Assembly: GCA_020426065.1 (NCBI GenBank)
Contig: JAGQQT010000044.1
Coordinates: 1 to 13,866 of the forward strand
DNA length: 13,866 nt
Reading direction: 5' to 3'
Source: Planctomycetaceae bacterium
GTDB lineage: Bacteria > Planctomycetota > Planctomycetia > Planctomycetales > Planctomycetaceae
Part shown: positions 1 to 5,884 of the stretch, piece by piece
How positions within the stretch are numbered: the first letter of the stretch is position 1
How the letters are laid out: every line of letters begins with the position of its first letter
The notes under the pieces: model-generated
Seen by the model: only the letters and a program-made list of their open reading frames with translations
Told to the model about the DNA's origin: nothing
Databases searched by the model: none
Position numbers and translations under genes: made by a program

Positions 1-446
1 ATGGGATTGTCCAGACAACGGGAGGCGGTATCGGGTTGATCGCATTCGGCTGGATTTGCCAGCGAATTGGACGGCGGAACACATTTATACTCTACCATCT
101 GGTTGCCCTGGTCATCGTTCCGATTGCCTGTTTCGTCCCACAGACTTACACTCAACTCCTGTGGATCCTCCCGGTTTACGGCTTCTTCACACTGGGAATG
201 CATGCCGGATACGCGGTTTACTTTCCGGAGCTGTTTCCAACACACCTCCGCTCCACGGCAACCAGTTTCTGTTTCAATGGTGGCCGGCTGGTCGCCGTAC
301 CGGTATTGCTGTATTCAGGTGAACTCAAGGCAGATCCCAATGTCAACCTGCCCGTTGCCCTCAGCCTGTTGGGACTGCTGTTTCTGGTTGGAGTGATCAT
401 CATGTTGTTCATGCCGGAAACACGTGGGAAAGAACTGCCCACCTGA
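1..446 (+). CDS. MFS transporter, C-terminal part (5' end outside window)
   Basis: The frame is open from the first bases of the window, so the gene begins upstream; the TTG at 36 is internal. About 147 C-terminal residues are visible. They include the cytoplasmic loop GWICQRIGRRNTF, which matches the D/QRxGRR loop motif between helices 8 and 9 of the major facilitator superfamily. After it come hydrophobic helices, the segment FPTHLRSTATSF (compare the family's 'P.ELR.TG..F') and a terminal PETRGKELP, the classic 'PETKG' end of sugar/organic-acid:H+ symporters. The protein is therefore an inner-membrane secondary transporter of the sugar/aromatic-acid/sialate symporter branch. The substrate cannot be told from this half. 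The next gene on the same strand starts 85 bp downstream, across a small hairpin. Confidence 0.9.
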   Translation, partial: GIVQTTGGGIGLIAFGWICQRIGRRNTFILYHLVALVIVPIACFVPQTYTQLLWILPVYGFFTLGMHAGYAVYFPELFPTHLRSTATSFCFNGGRLVAVPVLLYSGELKADPNVNLPVALSLLGLLFLVGVIIMLFMPETRGKELPT

Positions 447-455
447 AAAGTTTTA

Positions 456-473
456 CTCGGGCTAACGCTCGAG
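456..473. repeat. Short hairpin with TAAC loop (possible dispersed repeat)
   Basis: CTCGGGC-TAAC-GCTCGAG folds into a 7-bp stem (one G-T pair) with a 4-base loop, 9 bases after the MFS stop codon. No T-run follows on the + strand, so it is a weak terminator at best. A core of the form GGGC-TAAC-GCCC resembles small hairpin repeats that I recall from planctomycete intergenic regions, but only this copy is in the window, so its repeat status is inference. Confidence 0.35.
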
Positions 474-531
474 CCAATAACACGCAGTGAACGACTCTTT
501 TATGCTGGCAAGACACTGATCTGCGATTTTC

Positions 532-1389
532 ATGCTTGACCCCTTCCTGATTCTCGGTTTACAGATCGCCGGCATTGCCTGTCTGTCAGGAATTGTGCAG
601 GGAGCGTTTGGCTTTGGATACGCGATCGCTGCACTCACGGCGATTCCCTTTCTGATACCCCCACAAACCGCTCACATCGTGATTTCCCTCAGCGGGATTC
701 CCGTGATGGCAATGGCTGCCTGGACTTCCCGCAAAGGAACCGACTGGAAGTCCACCGGATATGCGTTACTGGGAGGAGCCTACTTTCTTCCGCTCGGTCT
801 GTTCACCTTCAGCAATCTTTCAGCCGATTCCCTGATTCGTGGAACGGGACTGGCAATCCTGGTGCTGATGACCTGGGAGTTGTTGAAACCGGCAGGACAG
901 GCCAATCAATCGCAGGGACAACAGCAAGGGCCTGGCTCGGCACTGATCGCTGGTGCAATCAGCGGCTATCTGGCGGGAGCAGTCAGCATTGGTGGCCCGC
1001 CGATCGTTGCCTACGCCATGAAACAGAACTGGCCTCCACTCCAGGCCAAGGCCTTCATGACACGCTGCCTGCTGTTTATATCAGCCTCAAAAGGTATTGG
1101 TCTGTTTGCCGGAAATTTCGTGACTTCGGATCTCGGAGTTCTGGCACTCTGCGCGGCACCGGGAGCGGTGCTGGGAGTCTGGTTCGGTTCCTGGATCACG
1201 CGTTCAATATCGACCGTTCATTATCGACGGGCGGTCATGTTCATCCTGATCATCATTTCTTCGATGTGGGTTTACCGAGGTGCACCTCCTCCCACACCTG
1301 AACAGGAATCAGCAATTTTCTCCCAGAGAAACCAGAAACTTACAGGATATGAGCAAAAATGGATCACCCTTGAGATTAAAAATTCTTGA
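532..1389 (+). CDS. TauE/SafE-family (DUF81) membrane exporter
   Basis: The 285-residue protein is a polytopic membrane protein. It starts with the family-typical N-terminal repeat (LSGIVQGAFGFGYAIAALTAIPFLIPP), in which the glycine-rich GAFGFG motif sits in the first helix. The second half repeat is near residues 135-160 (ALIAGAISGYLAGAVSIGGPPIVAY), with the SIGGPP motif. Two such inverted halves of about four helices each define the TauE/SafE family, associated with export of sulfite, sulfoacetate or other organosulfur anions; the substrate of this copy is unknown. The length fits the family (about 250-280), apart from a hydrophilic tail of roughly 35 residues after the last helix (from GAPPPTPEQE). 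ATG is the start; no good Shine-Dalgarno precedes it. A UniRef or Pfam search should give PF01925. Confidence 0.9.
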   Translation: MLDPFLILGLQIAGIACLSGIVQGAFGFGYAIAALTAIPFLIPPQTAHIVISLSGIPVMAMAAWTSRKGTDWKSTGYALLGGAYFLPLGLFTFSNLSADSLIRGTGLAILVLMTWELLKPAGQANQSQGQQQGPGSALIAGAISGYLAGAVSIGGPPIVAYAMKQNWPPLQAKAFMTRCLLFISASKGIGLFAGNFVTSDLGVLALCAAPGAVLGVWFGSWITRSISTVHYRRAVMFILIIISSMWVYRGAPPPTPEQESAIFSQRNQKLTGYEQKWITLEIKNS

Positions 1390-1443
1390 GAAATGAAGGT
1401 CGTGATCCATTTACGAATTCCCAAAGGACTAAGATACTTCTCG

Positions 1444-1466
1444 ATTACCTGCTCTGATCAGGTGAT
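1444..1466. promoter_or_regulatory. Inverted repeat upstream of TIM-barrel gene
   Basis: ATTACCTG, 7 bases, CAGGTGAT: eight positions with one T-G mismatch, inside the 113-bp gap before the TIM-barrel gene. It could be a regulator half-site pair or a leader hairpin. No convincing -10/-35 pair was found around it, so its role is open. Confidence 0.3.
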
Positions 1467-1502
1467 TAACCGGACCCGGGGGTGGCCCTAAGGAAACGGA
1501 CG

Positions 1503-2408
1503 GTGTCTGAACAACAACCGGTAAAAATCCCAGAGGACGGAAATCCTCCAGGGGACCAGACGAGCACCAGAGCAAGGCAACAGCAGTCGCCTCGCCAGCG
1601 GGAATGGCTGAACCGTCTTTCACTCACGCAAATGACCACCAAGAACTGGTCCTTTGCTCAAGACGTGTCGTCAATCAAATCACTCGGTCTGAATCACATC
1701 GGCCTGTGGCGCTGGAAGTGTGATGACTTAACCGAAGAAGAGCTGATTGCCCAGCTGCAGAAATCACAAATCACCCCCTCCAGTCTTTCCTGGCTGGGTG
1801 GATTTACTGGTGTGAATGGCTATCTGGTTGATGATGCCGTAGAAGAAGCGGCAGAACAGATTCAACTGGCCCATCATCGGGGAATCAAAACCCTGGTTGC
1901 CTGCACTGGCGAGCAGGGACCACACATCCAGACTCATGCCACCCGACTGGCGGCCGATGCCCTGCGGGAACTTGGAGACGCAGCCCTGCCGCTGGACCTG
2001 CAGATCGCGGTCATGCCCATGTCCTCCGTGACTTCACATGGGTGGACTTTTCTCACCTCCATCCGGAAGTGCCGGGAATTCCTCGATCAGTGTAATCACC
2101 CGCAAGTGGGAGCGTGCCTGAACACCTTTCATCTGATGCAGGAAAGAAACTGGAAGACCGAGCTGAAAAGCCTCATTCCAGATCTCAAACTGGTCCGTCT
2201 TTGCGATGCCGGTTCGCCACGTCGGGCCACGGTGCAACAACTGCCATTTTCCGGCCAGCTCAAGCTGACGGCACTGGTGGAATATCTTGAATCCCAAGGT
2301 TACCGGGGAATGTACGAGATTGACACCTGGTCAGACGAGGTCTGGCAATTGATGGGACTGGCCCCATTCCGACGCTCGATCCAGTCATTTGTCGAGATCA
2401 TCGGCTGA
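1503..2408 (+). CDS. Sugar phosphate isomerase/epimerase-like TIM-barrel protein, probably metal-site-degenerate
   Basis: The protein has 301 residues with the GTG start at 1503, which has AGGA eight bases upstream; GTG at 1482 would add seven residues and lacks a spaced Shine-Dalgarno. After a polar Q/R/S-rich N-terminus of about 35 residues comes a xylose-isomerase-like TIM barrel (AP_endonuc_2 type). LSLTQMTTKNWSF opens strand 1, HIGLWRWK is strand 2, VNGYLVDDAVEEAAEQIQLA an early helix, and YEIDTWSDEVWQLM the last strand. This matches a planctomycete/actinobacterial branch of sugar phosphate isomerase/epimerases. At places where relatives usually have a glutamate (LEPLHP-like strand) and an aspartate (DTFH), this protein reads VMPMSS (about residue 170) and LNTFH (Asn about 207); the final strand reads EID rather than EVE. 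The metal site may therefore be lost, and the protein may be non-catalytic or use other chemistry. Substrate unknown. Confidence 0.8.
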   Translation: MSEQQPVKIPEDGNPPGDQTSTRARQQQSPRQREWLNRLSLTQMTTKNWSFAQDVSSIKSLGLNHIGLWRWKCDDLTEEELIAQLQKSQITPSSLSWLGGFTGVNGYLVDDAVEEAAEQIQLAHHRGIKTLVACTGEQGPHIQTHATRLAADALRELGDAALPLDLQIAVMPMSSVTSHGWTFLTSIRKCREFLDQCNHPQVGACLNTFHLMQERNWKTELKSLIPDLKLVRLCDAGSPRRATVQQLPFSGQLKLTALVEYLESQGYRGMYEIDTWSDEVWQLMGLAPFRRSIQSFVEIIG

Positions 2409-2487
2409 CGGAATTGAGACAGATCTGAAAATCGGAGCATTCACCCCATCCTCTTAGCATGTAACAGCTTACAGCCTAAGTGAGCCT

Positions 2488-2516
2488 GTGACTCAATTGC
2501 CGAGCGATGGTATATT
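2488..2516 (+). promoter_or_regulatory. Candidate sigma-70 promoter for HTH-EIIA gene
   Basis: GTGACT (-35, 4 of 6 matches), a 17-bp spacer, then TATATT (-10, 5 of 6). Transcription would start near 2523 and give a leader of about 175 nt before the ATG at 2698. The matches are by eye and untested. Confidence 0.4.
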
Positions 2517-2543
2517 GCCCATGTTTCCTCACTGAAATCATCT

Positions 2544-2566
2544 TTTCCTGCCTCTGCTGCAGGAAA
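2544..2566. promoter_or_regulatory. Perfect 8-bp hairpin in leader of HTH-EIIA gene
   Basis: TTTCCTGC, a 7-base loop, GCAGGAAA. It lies just after the predicted transcription start of the downstream gene and 136 bp past the stop of the TIM-barrel gene. Only TTTG follows it, so it is a poor intrinsic terminator. A 5'-UTR stability or regulatory stem is an alternative. Apart from this and the candidate promoter, I see nothing in the 289-bp gap 2409-2697. Confidence 0.4.
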
Positions 2567-2697
2567 TTTGCCGATGAAATTCCTGTGTATTTCAAGAGTC
2601 CACTCCAGTTTTTCCCTAGGAGTGATCCCTGTTTCTGGCTATAAATGAAGCTGAAAGCCCGCCTCACTGCCTCCACTTTTGCCTCCCCGACGGAACG

Positions 2698-3399
2698 ATG
2701 TCTACTCAACACACCTATTCAATTCAGGATCTTGCCCGCCAGATGGGGCGTAATCTGCGTGATGTCGAGCGTCTCGCGAGTCGTGGTGTTATTCCCGGTC
2801 GGAAGATTGATGGCAGCTGGCTGTTTCAGGCTAATGAAATCCGGGATTGGATTCAGAGCGATTTCGCCACCTACACACCAGACGAACTGCAGGCCCTGGA
2901 AACATCCCAGTGTTCCACCGAACTGGATCAGGACTTTCCCGTCAGCAGCCTGCTGAAAGTCGAGACGATTGAAGTCCCACTGCAGGCCCGCACTAAAAGA
3001 GCTGTCCTGGAACGACTGGTTCAGTTGGCTGGGAATACCTGGCAGATCTGGTCCCCCGATGAAGTCCTGCGAGCCGTGATTGAGCGCGAGGAAGCGGCCA
3101 GCACTGCCTTCGATGGCGGGATTGCATTGCCCCATCCGAAAAACCCAATGCCCGATGCGATTGGTGAGTCCGTGATCGCACTGGGGATTGCAGCCAACGG
3201 AATTCCTTTCGGAGGAGGCCGTTCCCTCACGGACCTGTTCTTCCTCATCCTCAGCCGTGACAACCAGACTCACCTCCAGATCCTGGCTCGACTCGGCAGG
3301 CTGTTCCACTGTGCCGGTTTTCTCGATCAACTTCGGGCATCTGAAACCCCCGAGGAAGCCTGGCAGCTGATTGCCGACACCGAAAAAACCTTGCTGTAA
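2698..3399 (+). CDS. Excisionase/MerR-type HTH fused to PTS EIIA (PtsN-like) domain
   Basis: This 233-residue fusion has a small DNA-binding domain at residues 6-52 (YSIQDLARQMGRNLRDVERL, then GVIPGRKIDG, WLFQANEIRDWI), the excisionase-like winged helix. A short acidic linker follows, then a PTS EIIA type-2 domain at about 85-231. The phospho-accepting histidine is His146 in GGIALPHPKNP, where relatives have 'GIALPHGR'. The C-terminus (LTDLFFLILSRDNQTHLQILARL) is typical of PtsN/FruA-type EIIA. The EIIA fold would accept phosphate from HPr; joined to a DNA-binding domain, the likely role is a phosphorylation-responsive regulator rather than sugar uptake, since no EIIB/EIIC is nearby. That role is inference. 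The start is ATG 2698, preceded by a weak GACGGAA. The 3' end lies 7 bp from the convergent scpB stop. Confidence 0.85.
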   Translation: MSTQHTYSIQDLARQMGRNLRDVERLASRGVIPGRKIDGSWLFQANEIRDWIQSDFATYTPDELQALETSQCSTELDQDFPVSSLLKVETIEVPLQARTKRAVLERLVQLAGNTWQIWSPDEVLRAVIEREEAASTAFDGGIALPHPKNPMPDAIGESVIALGIAANGIPFGGGRSLTDLFFLILSRDNQTHLQILARLGRLFHCAGFLDQLRASETPEEAWQLIADTEKTLL

Positions 3400-3406
3400 A
3401 CAAACG

Positions 3407-4168
3407 TCAGGCAGCCTCTACTTCAGGCCCAGAACCCGTCTCAACGGCGGCTTCTCCAGACTCCACTTCAGTAGATCTTTGTGGTGATGTTTTGTTGCGA
3501 CAAAGTTCCGCATAATTTGGCAACTGGTCAATCCGGCGAATCCCCAGGTATTGCAGAAACGTCTTTGTCGTTTCATACAGGTAGGGCCGCCCCAGCGAAT
3601 CATCCTCGCCACCAATCCGAATGAGCTGACGTTCCATTAACTGCTTGATCACTTCCGAAGACTGCACTCCCCGAATGGCTTCCACATCGGCCCGGGTCAC
3701 GGGCTGGTGATAAGCAATAATGGTAAGTGTCTCCAGTGCTGGCGGACTGAGCTTCAATTCAATATGTCGCTGATGAATCCGATCCAGCCAGCGTGAAAAC
3801 TCCGGCCGTGTGAGCAACTGATATCCGTTGGCCACCTGCTCAATCCGAAAGGAAGATCGATCCTGGTCGTAACACTGATTAAGCTGTTCAATCAGTTTCT
3901 GACATTGAGCCACATCAATCAGCCTGGCCACATCAACCAGTTTCCGTCCGGAGAGAGGAGCATCGGCTACAAACAGTGATGCTTCCAGACGAGCCATCGC
4001 CGGATCACGCCAGCAGGGGATCTCCTCTCCCTGCTGATGAGGTTGACGATACCATTGAACAATACGCTCCTGTCCGGACAAAACTCCAGCAACCTGCCAG
4101 GGACGGGCATACCTGGTCCCTGCCTGAGACCAGGCAGTATTCATACTGGAGCGATTCCTGTCGAGCAT
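3407..4168 (-). CDS. scpB: Segregation and condensation protein B
   Basis: ScpB is the winged-helix subunit of the SMC-ScpA-ScpB condensin that compacts and segregates the chromosome. The visible signature is [20 protein letters not shown] (first winged helix), [20 protein letters not shown], and the strongly conserved [41 protein letters not shown] and FLQYLGI of the second winged helix. With ATG at 4168 the protein has 253 residues, longer than typical ScpB (about 180-200) because of an N-terminal extension of about 50 residues before the core and an acidic tail ([19 protein letters not shown]). A TTG at 4183 would add five residues; neither start has a good Shine-Dalgarno. The unknown membrane-protein gene upstream ends at 4203, so the two are probably cotranscribed. 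The scpA and smc genes are not in the window. Confidence 0.93.
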   Translation of the reverse strand: MLDRNRSSMNTAWSQAGTRYARPWQVAGVLSGQERIVQWYRQPHQQGEEIPCWRDPAMARLEASLFVADAPLSGRKLVDVARLIDVAQCQKLIEQLNQCYDQDRSSFRIEQVANGYQLLTRPEFSRWLDRIHQRHIELKLSPPALETLTIIAYHQPVTRADVEAIRGVQSSEVIKQLMERQLIRIGGEDDSLGRPYLYETTKTFLQYLGIRRIDQLPNYAELCRNKTSPQRSTEVESGEAAVETGSGPEVEAA

Positions 4169-4202
4169 ATTCTCGTCACTCAATGATCGATGAAATCACG
4201 GA

Positions 4203-4760
4203 TTATCGCTGCAGAGCCTGCATCCATTGACGAATCTGAGCCAGTGTCTGCTGCATGGCCGTCTCCGGATCACCCGCTTCCGCTTCAAAACGGATAACAG
4301 ACGGAGAGTCAGGCGAGTGCAGATAACAGGCAAACTGTGTACTCCCCTGCTGAACGCCTCCCTCAATCCGGTAATCATGAATTCCATAACGCCTCATCTC
4401 AGCCAGTCCCTGATCCCAACTCAGCTTCGTCTGGGAAGAGAATTCCTGATGCATTGTATTTTCAGTGCCACCACCATGTACATGACTGACTGGCCTGCTG
4501 TCCGGAGAGGAACTGCTGGCCCAGGAAAACTCAGGTGCCGAATCATTTTCAAAAGCAGAATCCTGTGCAGCATGGGAAGAGTTATTCCAGCCTGGTGCAC
4601 TGGATTGATCCAGTGGGTCTTCGGGAAGAAACCCGACCTCTTCCTGAAATGCAGCGAATGAGCCAATCTGAGGCACACCAAATACCGACATCAATGGAAT
4701 GGCAGCCAAAGGCAGCATCATGAACATGGTCATGAAAAAACCGGAAATGCGTCCCTGCAT
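4203..4760 (-). CDS. Unrecognised single-pass membrane protein upstream of scpB
   Basis: I do not recognise a named family. The 185-residue protein begins with a hydrophobic anchor or uncleaved signal (about residues 6-28, FFMTMFMMLPLAAIPLMSVF). A polar Ser/Asp/Pro-rich linker with little predicted structure follows (about 45-112), then a compact C-terminal region of about 70 residues (LSWDQGLAEMRRYGIHDYRI, CYLHSPDSPSVIRFEAEAGD, PETAMQQTLAQIRQWMQ). This looks like a small alpha/beta domain displayed outside the membrane. ATG 4760 is supported by AAGGGG at about 6 bases. It ends 34 bp before the chosen scpB start, so it is likely an operon partner, though scpB genes commonly sit beside unrelated genes. 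Its function is unknown. The single cysteine (Cys145) and the lack of a lipobox argue against a lipoprotein. Confidence 0.7.
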   Translation of the reverse strand: MQGRISGFFMTMFMMLPLAAIPLMSVFGVPQIGSFAAFQEEVGFLPEDPLDQSSAPGWNNSSHAAQDSAFENDSAPEFSWASSSSPDSRPVSHVHGGGTENTMHQEFSSQTKLSWDQGLAEMRRYGIHDYRIEGGVQQGSTQFACYLHSPDSPSVIRFEAEAGDPETAMQQTLAQIRQWMQALQR

Positions 4761-4772
4761 AATTTCCCCTTG

Positions 4773-4985
4773 CTATGGATCCGGAGCACGCACTGGCAAA
4801 TCCTGAGCCAGTTCCCCTGCCTGCTCTACAGCAGACTTATAGCGGATCTGACCAAACAGGGCAACGCGTTTTTCAACACACAACAACCCACCAAGAAGAA
4901 CACCTAACCTACTACACAGAATAGACTTAAAAACAAACGAGTCCTGTTCACAACATGTATATTTCCGGGCATTTGCATCTGACAT
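4773..4985 (-). CDS. Possible small hydrophobic protein (weakly supported)
   Basis: An open frame ends 12 bp before the next - strand gene. Its last 45 or so codons look gene-like: one apolar stretch (RLGVLLGGLLCV) then an amphipathic polar tail (VALFGQIRYKSAVEQAGELA) with ordinary CTG/CAG/ATC/CGC codon use. The upstream part (MSDANARKYTCCEQDS) looks less natural, so the true start may be internal and non-ATG; ATG 4985 is only one option and has no good Shine-Dalgarno. It could be a one-helix membrane peptide cotranscribed with the downstream gene and scpB, the remnant of a longer gene, or chance. Conservation of the reading frame in a related genome would decide. Confidence 0.3.
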   Translation of the reverse strand: MSDANARKYTCCEQDSFVFKSILCSRLGVLLGGLLCVEKRVALFGQIRYKSAVEQAGELAQDLPVRAPDP

Positions 4986-5025
4986 GAACCCGAAACTTTT
5001 CAAATCAAACCTGGGACCAAATTAA

Positions 5026-5061
5026 AAAACAGGCTTGAGCCATTCCGCTCAAGCCTGTTTT
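5026..5061 (-). terminator. Strong intrinsic terminator of the Spy-like gene
   Basis: A perfect 15-bp stem (AAAACAGGCTTGAGC with GCTCAAGCCTGTTTT) has a 6-base loop. Read on the - strand it ends in TTTTTTAATTT, directly after the gene whose stop is at 5084. On the + strand TTTTGATTT follows, so it may also act in the other direction. Confidence 0.9.
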
Positions 5062-5083
5062 GATTTCACACCCTGACTTTGCC

Positions 5084-5596
5084 TCAGGCGTCTTTTTTCT
5101 TTTTTGGTTTGGCAGTTCCCTTACCAGCCTGTTTGGGCAGGTGAGCCAGCTGATCTTCTGTCAGAACGGGCCGAACTTCTGCAATGAATTTCGACTTCAG
5201 TTCCTGAGTCTGCTTACGGAGCTCGGCAATTTTCTCCTGGGTCCCAGCATCCAGATCGGACTGCAGTTCGCTGCTGATCTTGCGGATTTCCTGTGGAGTC
5301 TTACCGGATTCTTTTGCTTCCTTCATGGCAGCAGCCTGTGCCTTGCGAACATCTTCAGGAATCAGTTCCTGGATCTGCTTCTGCAGTGCAGTTGCATCAG
5401 ACGTATACTTTTCCCGGATGCTGTCAACCTGCTTCTGCTGTTCAGCGCTCAATTTAATTTCAGCAGGTAATGTCAGAGCAAAGGGAGTTTTTGCCGAAGC
5501 ATTCCCTTTTTTCTTGCCAGGTTTCCCATCAGCGGCATTCAGACTCGAGCATGCCATGGCCAGTACTGCCACCAGCGCGATTAACCTGATTTGCAT
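5084..5596 (-). CDS. Secreted Lys-rich coiled-coil protein, Spy/CpxP-like
   Basis: The 170-residue protein has a Sec signal peptide (MQIRLIALVAVLAMACSSLNA, cleavage probably after LNA). After a basic stretch (KPGKKKGNASAK) it is almost all helical and charged. LSAEQQKQVDSIREKY (about 49-64) and VLTEDQLAHL (about 144-153) resemble the paired LTxxQ motifs of periplasmic Spy/CpxP chaperone-like proteins, and the helical middle (residues 60-140) would form their bent coiled coil. It ends in a lysine tail (PKPKKKKDA-like). In Spy/CpxP these folds bind unfolded envelope proteins or a sensor kinase; that role here is inference. ATG 5596 has a good GGGGAG ribosome site nine bases upstream. The gene is monocistronic, with its own terminator and a palindrome-marked promoter. 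An alternative is a generic coiled-coil envelope protein. Confidence 0.75.
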   Translation of the reverse strand: MQIRLIALVAVLAMACSSLNAADGKPGKKKGNASAKTPFALTLPAEIKLSAEQQKQVDSIREKYTSDATALQKQIQELIPEDVRKAQAAAMKEAKESGKTPQEIRKISSELQSDLDAGTQEKIAELRKQTQELKSKFIAEVRPVLTEDQLAHLPKQAGKGTAKPKKKKDA

Positions 5597-5630
5597 TGTC
5601 TATAACTCCCCTCAAGCGTTAAGAAATGAG

Positions 5631-5649
5631 TGATCGAACTATTCGATCA
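5631..5649. promoter_or_regulatory. Palindromic operator-like site upstream of the Spy-like gene
   Basis: TGATCGAA-CTA-TTCGATCA is a perfect 8-bp inverted repeat with a 3-bp centre. It overlaps by four bases the proposed -10 box of the gene on the - strand and sits about 35-53 bp before its ATG. This position suits a dimeric repressor; in RNA it could also form a hairpin. Confidence 0.5.
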
Positions 5650-5654
5650 TACCA
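5646..5654 (-). promoter_or_regulatory. Extended -10 promoter element for the Spy-like gene
   Basis: On the - strand TGG-TATGAT gives a -10 hexamer with 5 of 6 matches and the TGn extension; no recognisable -35 lies at 16-18 bp. Transcription would start near 5640, giving a leader of about 44 nt that begins inside the palindrome. Confidence 0.4.
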
Positions 5655-5743
5655 GCAATTAAACCCATTCCATGGCATTTCGTTCCGGATCTCGTACCCG
5701 GTTTTTCAGATTCTTGTCAAGCTTCAACAGTCAACCCGAGTTG

Positions 5744-5779
5744 AAAAAATCGGGTACCAGGTTTGTGACCTGATACCCG
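5744..5779 (-). terminator. Second intrinsic terminator of the ECF/cytochrome array
   Basis: On the - strand CGGGTATCAGGT, a 5-base loop, ACCTGGTACCCG form a 12-bp stem with one G-U pair, followed at once by ATTTTTTC. It lies about 105 bp past the DUF1501 stop codon. The G-U pair forms only in the - strand transcript, supporting that direction. Confidence 0.85.
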
Positions 5780-5827
5780 ACCAAAGTTGCCCGCACTTGA
5801 AAAGTGCTCATTTATTCCAGCCTGATA

Positions 5828-5858
5828 AAACCCTCTGCATTAAATCAATGCAAAGAGG
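5828..5858 (-). terminator. First intrinsic terminator of the ECF/cytochrome array
   Basis: On the - strand CCTCTTTGCATT and AATGCAGAGG pair around a 5-base loop with a 2-base bulge, followed by GTTTTATC. It begins 26 bases after the DUF1501 stop. The stem is bulged and the T-run short, so it may be leaky and backed up by the second terminator. Confidence 0.65.
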
Positions 5859-5884
5859 ACTGATGCCAGGTCGGACATGTTTCC

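Noticed and set aside
2476..2712. - strand open frame in the leader of the HTH-EIIA gene
   Set aside because: No Shine-Dalgarno, no motif, and it overlaps the candidate promoter and hairpin; probably chance.
2719..3330. 203-codon - strand open frame opposite the HTH-EIIA gene
   Set aside because: The + strand frame has clear HTH and EIIA motifs; the antisense product has none and no ribosome site.
5060..5470. + strand open frame opposite the Spy-like gene
   Set aside because: It begins inside the terminator and is antisense to a gene with signal peptide, Shine-Dalgarno and terminator; the Phe/Leu-rich product is antisense of Lys/Glu/Gln codons.
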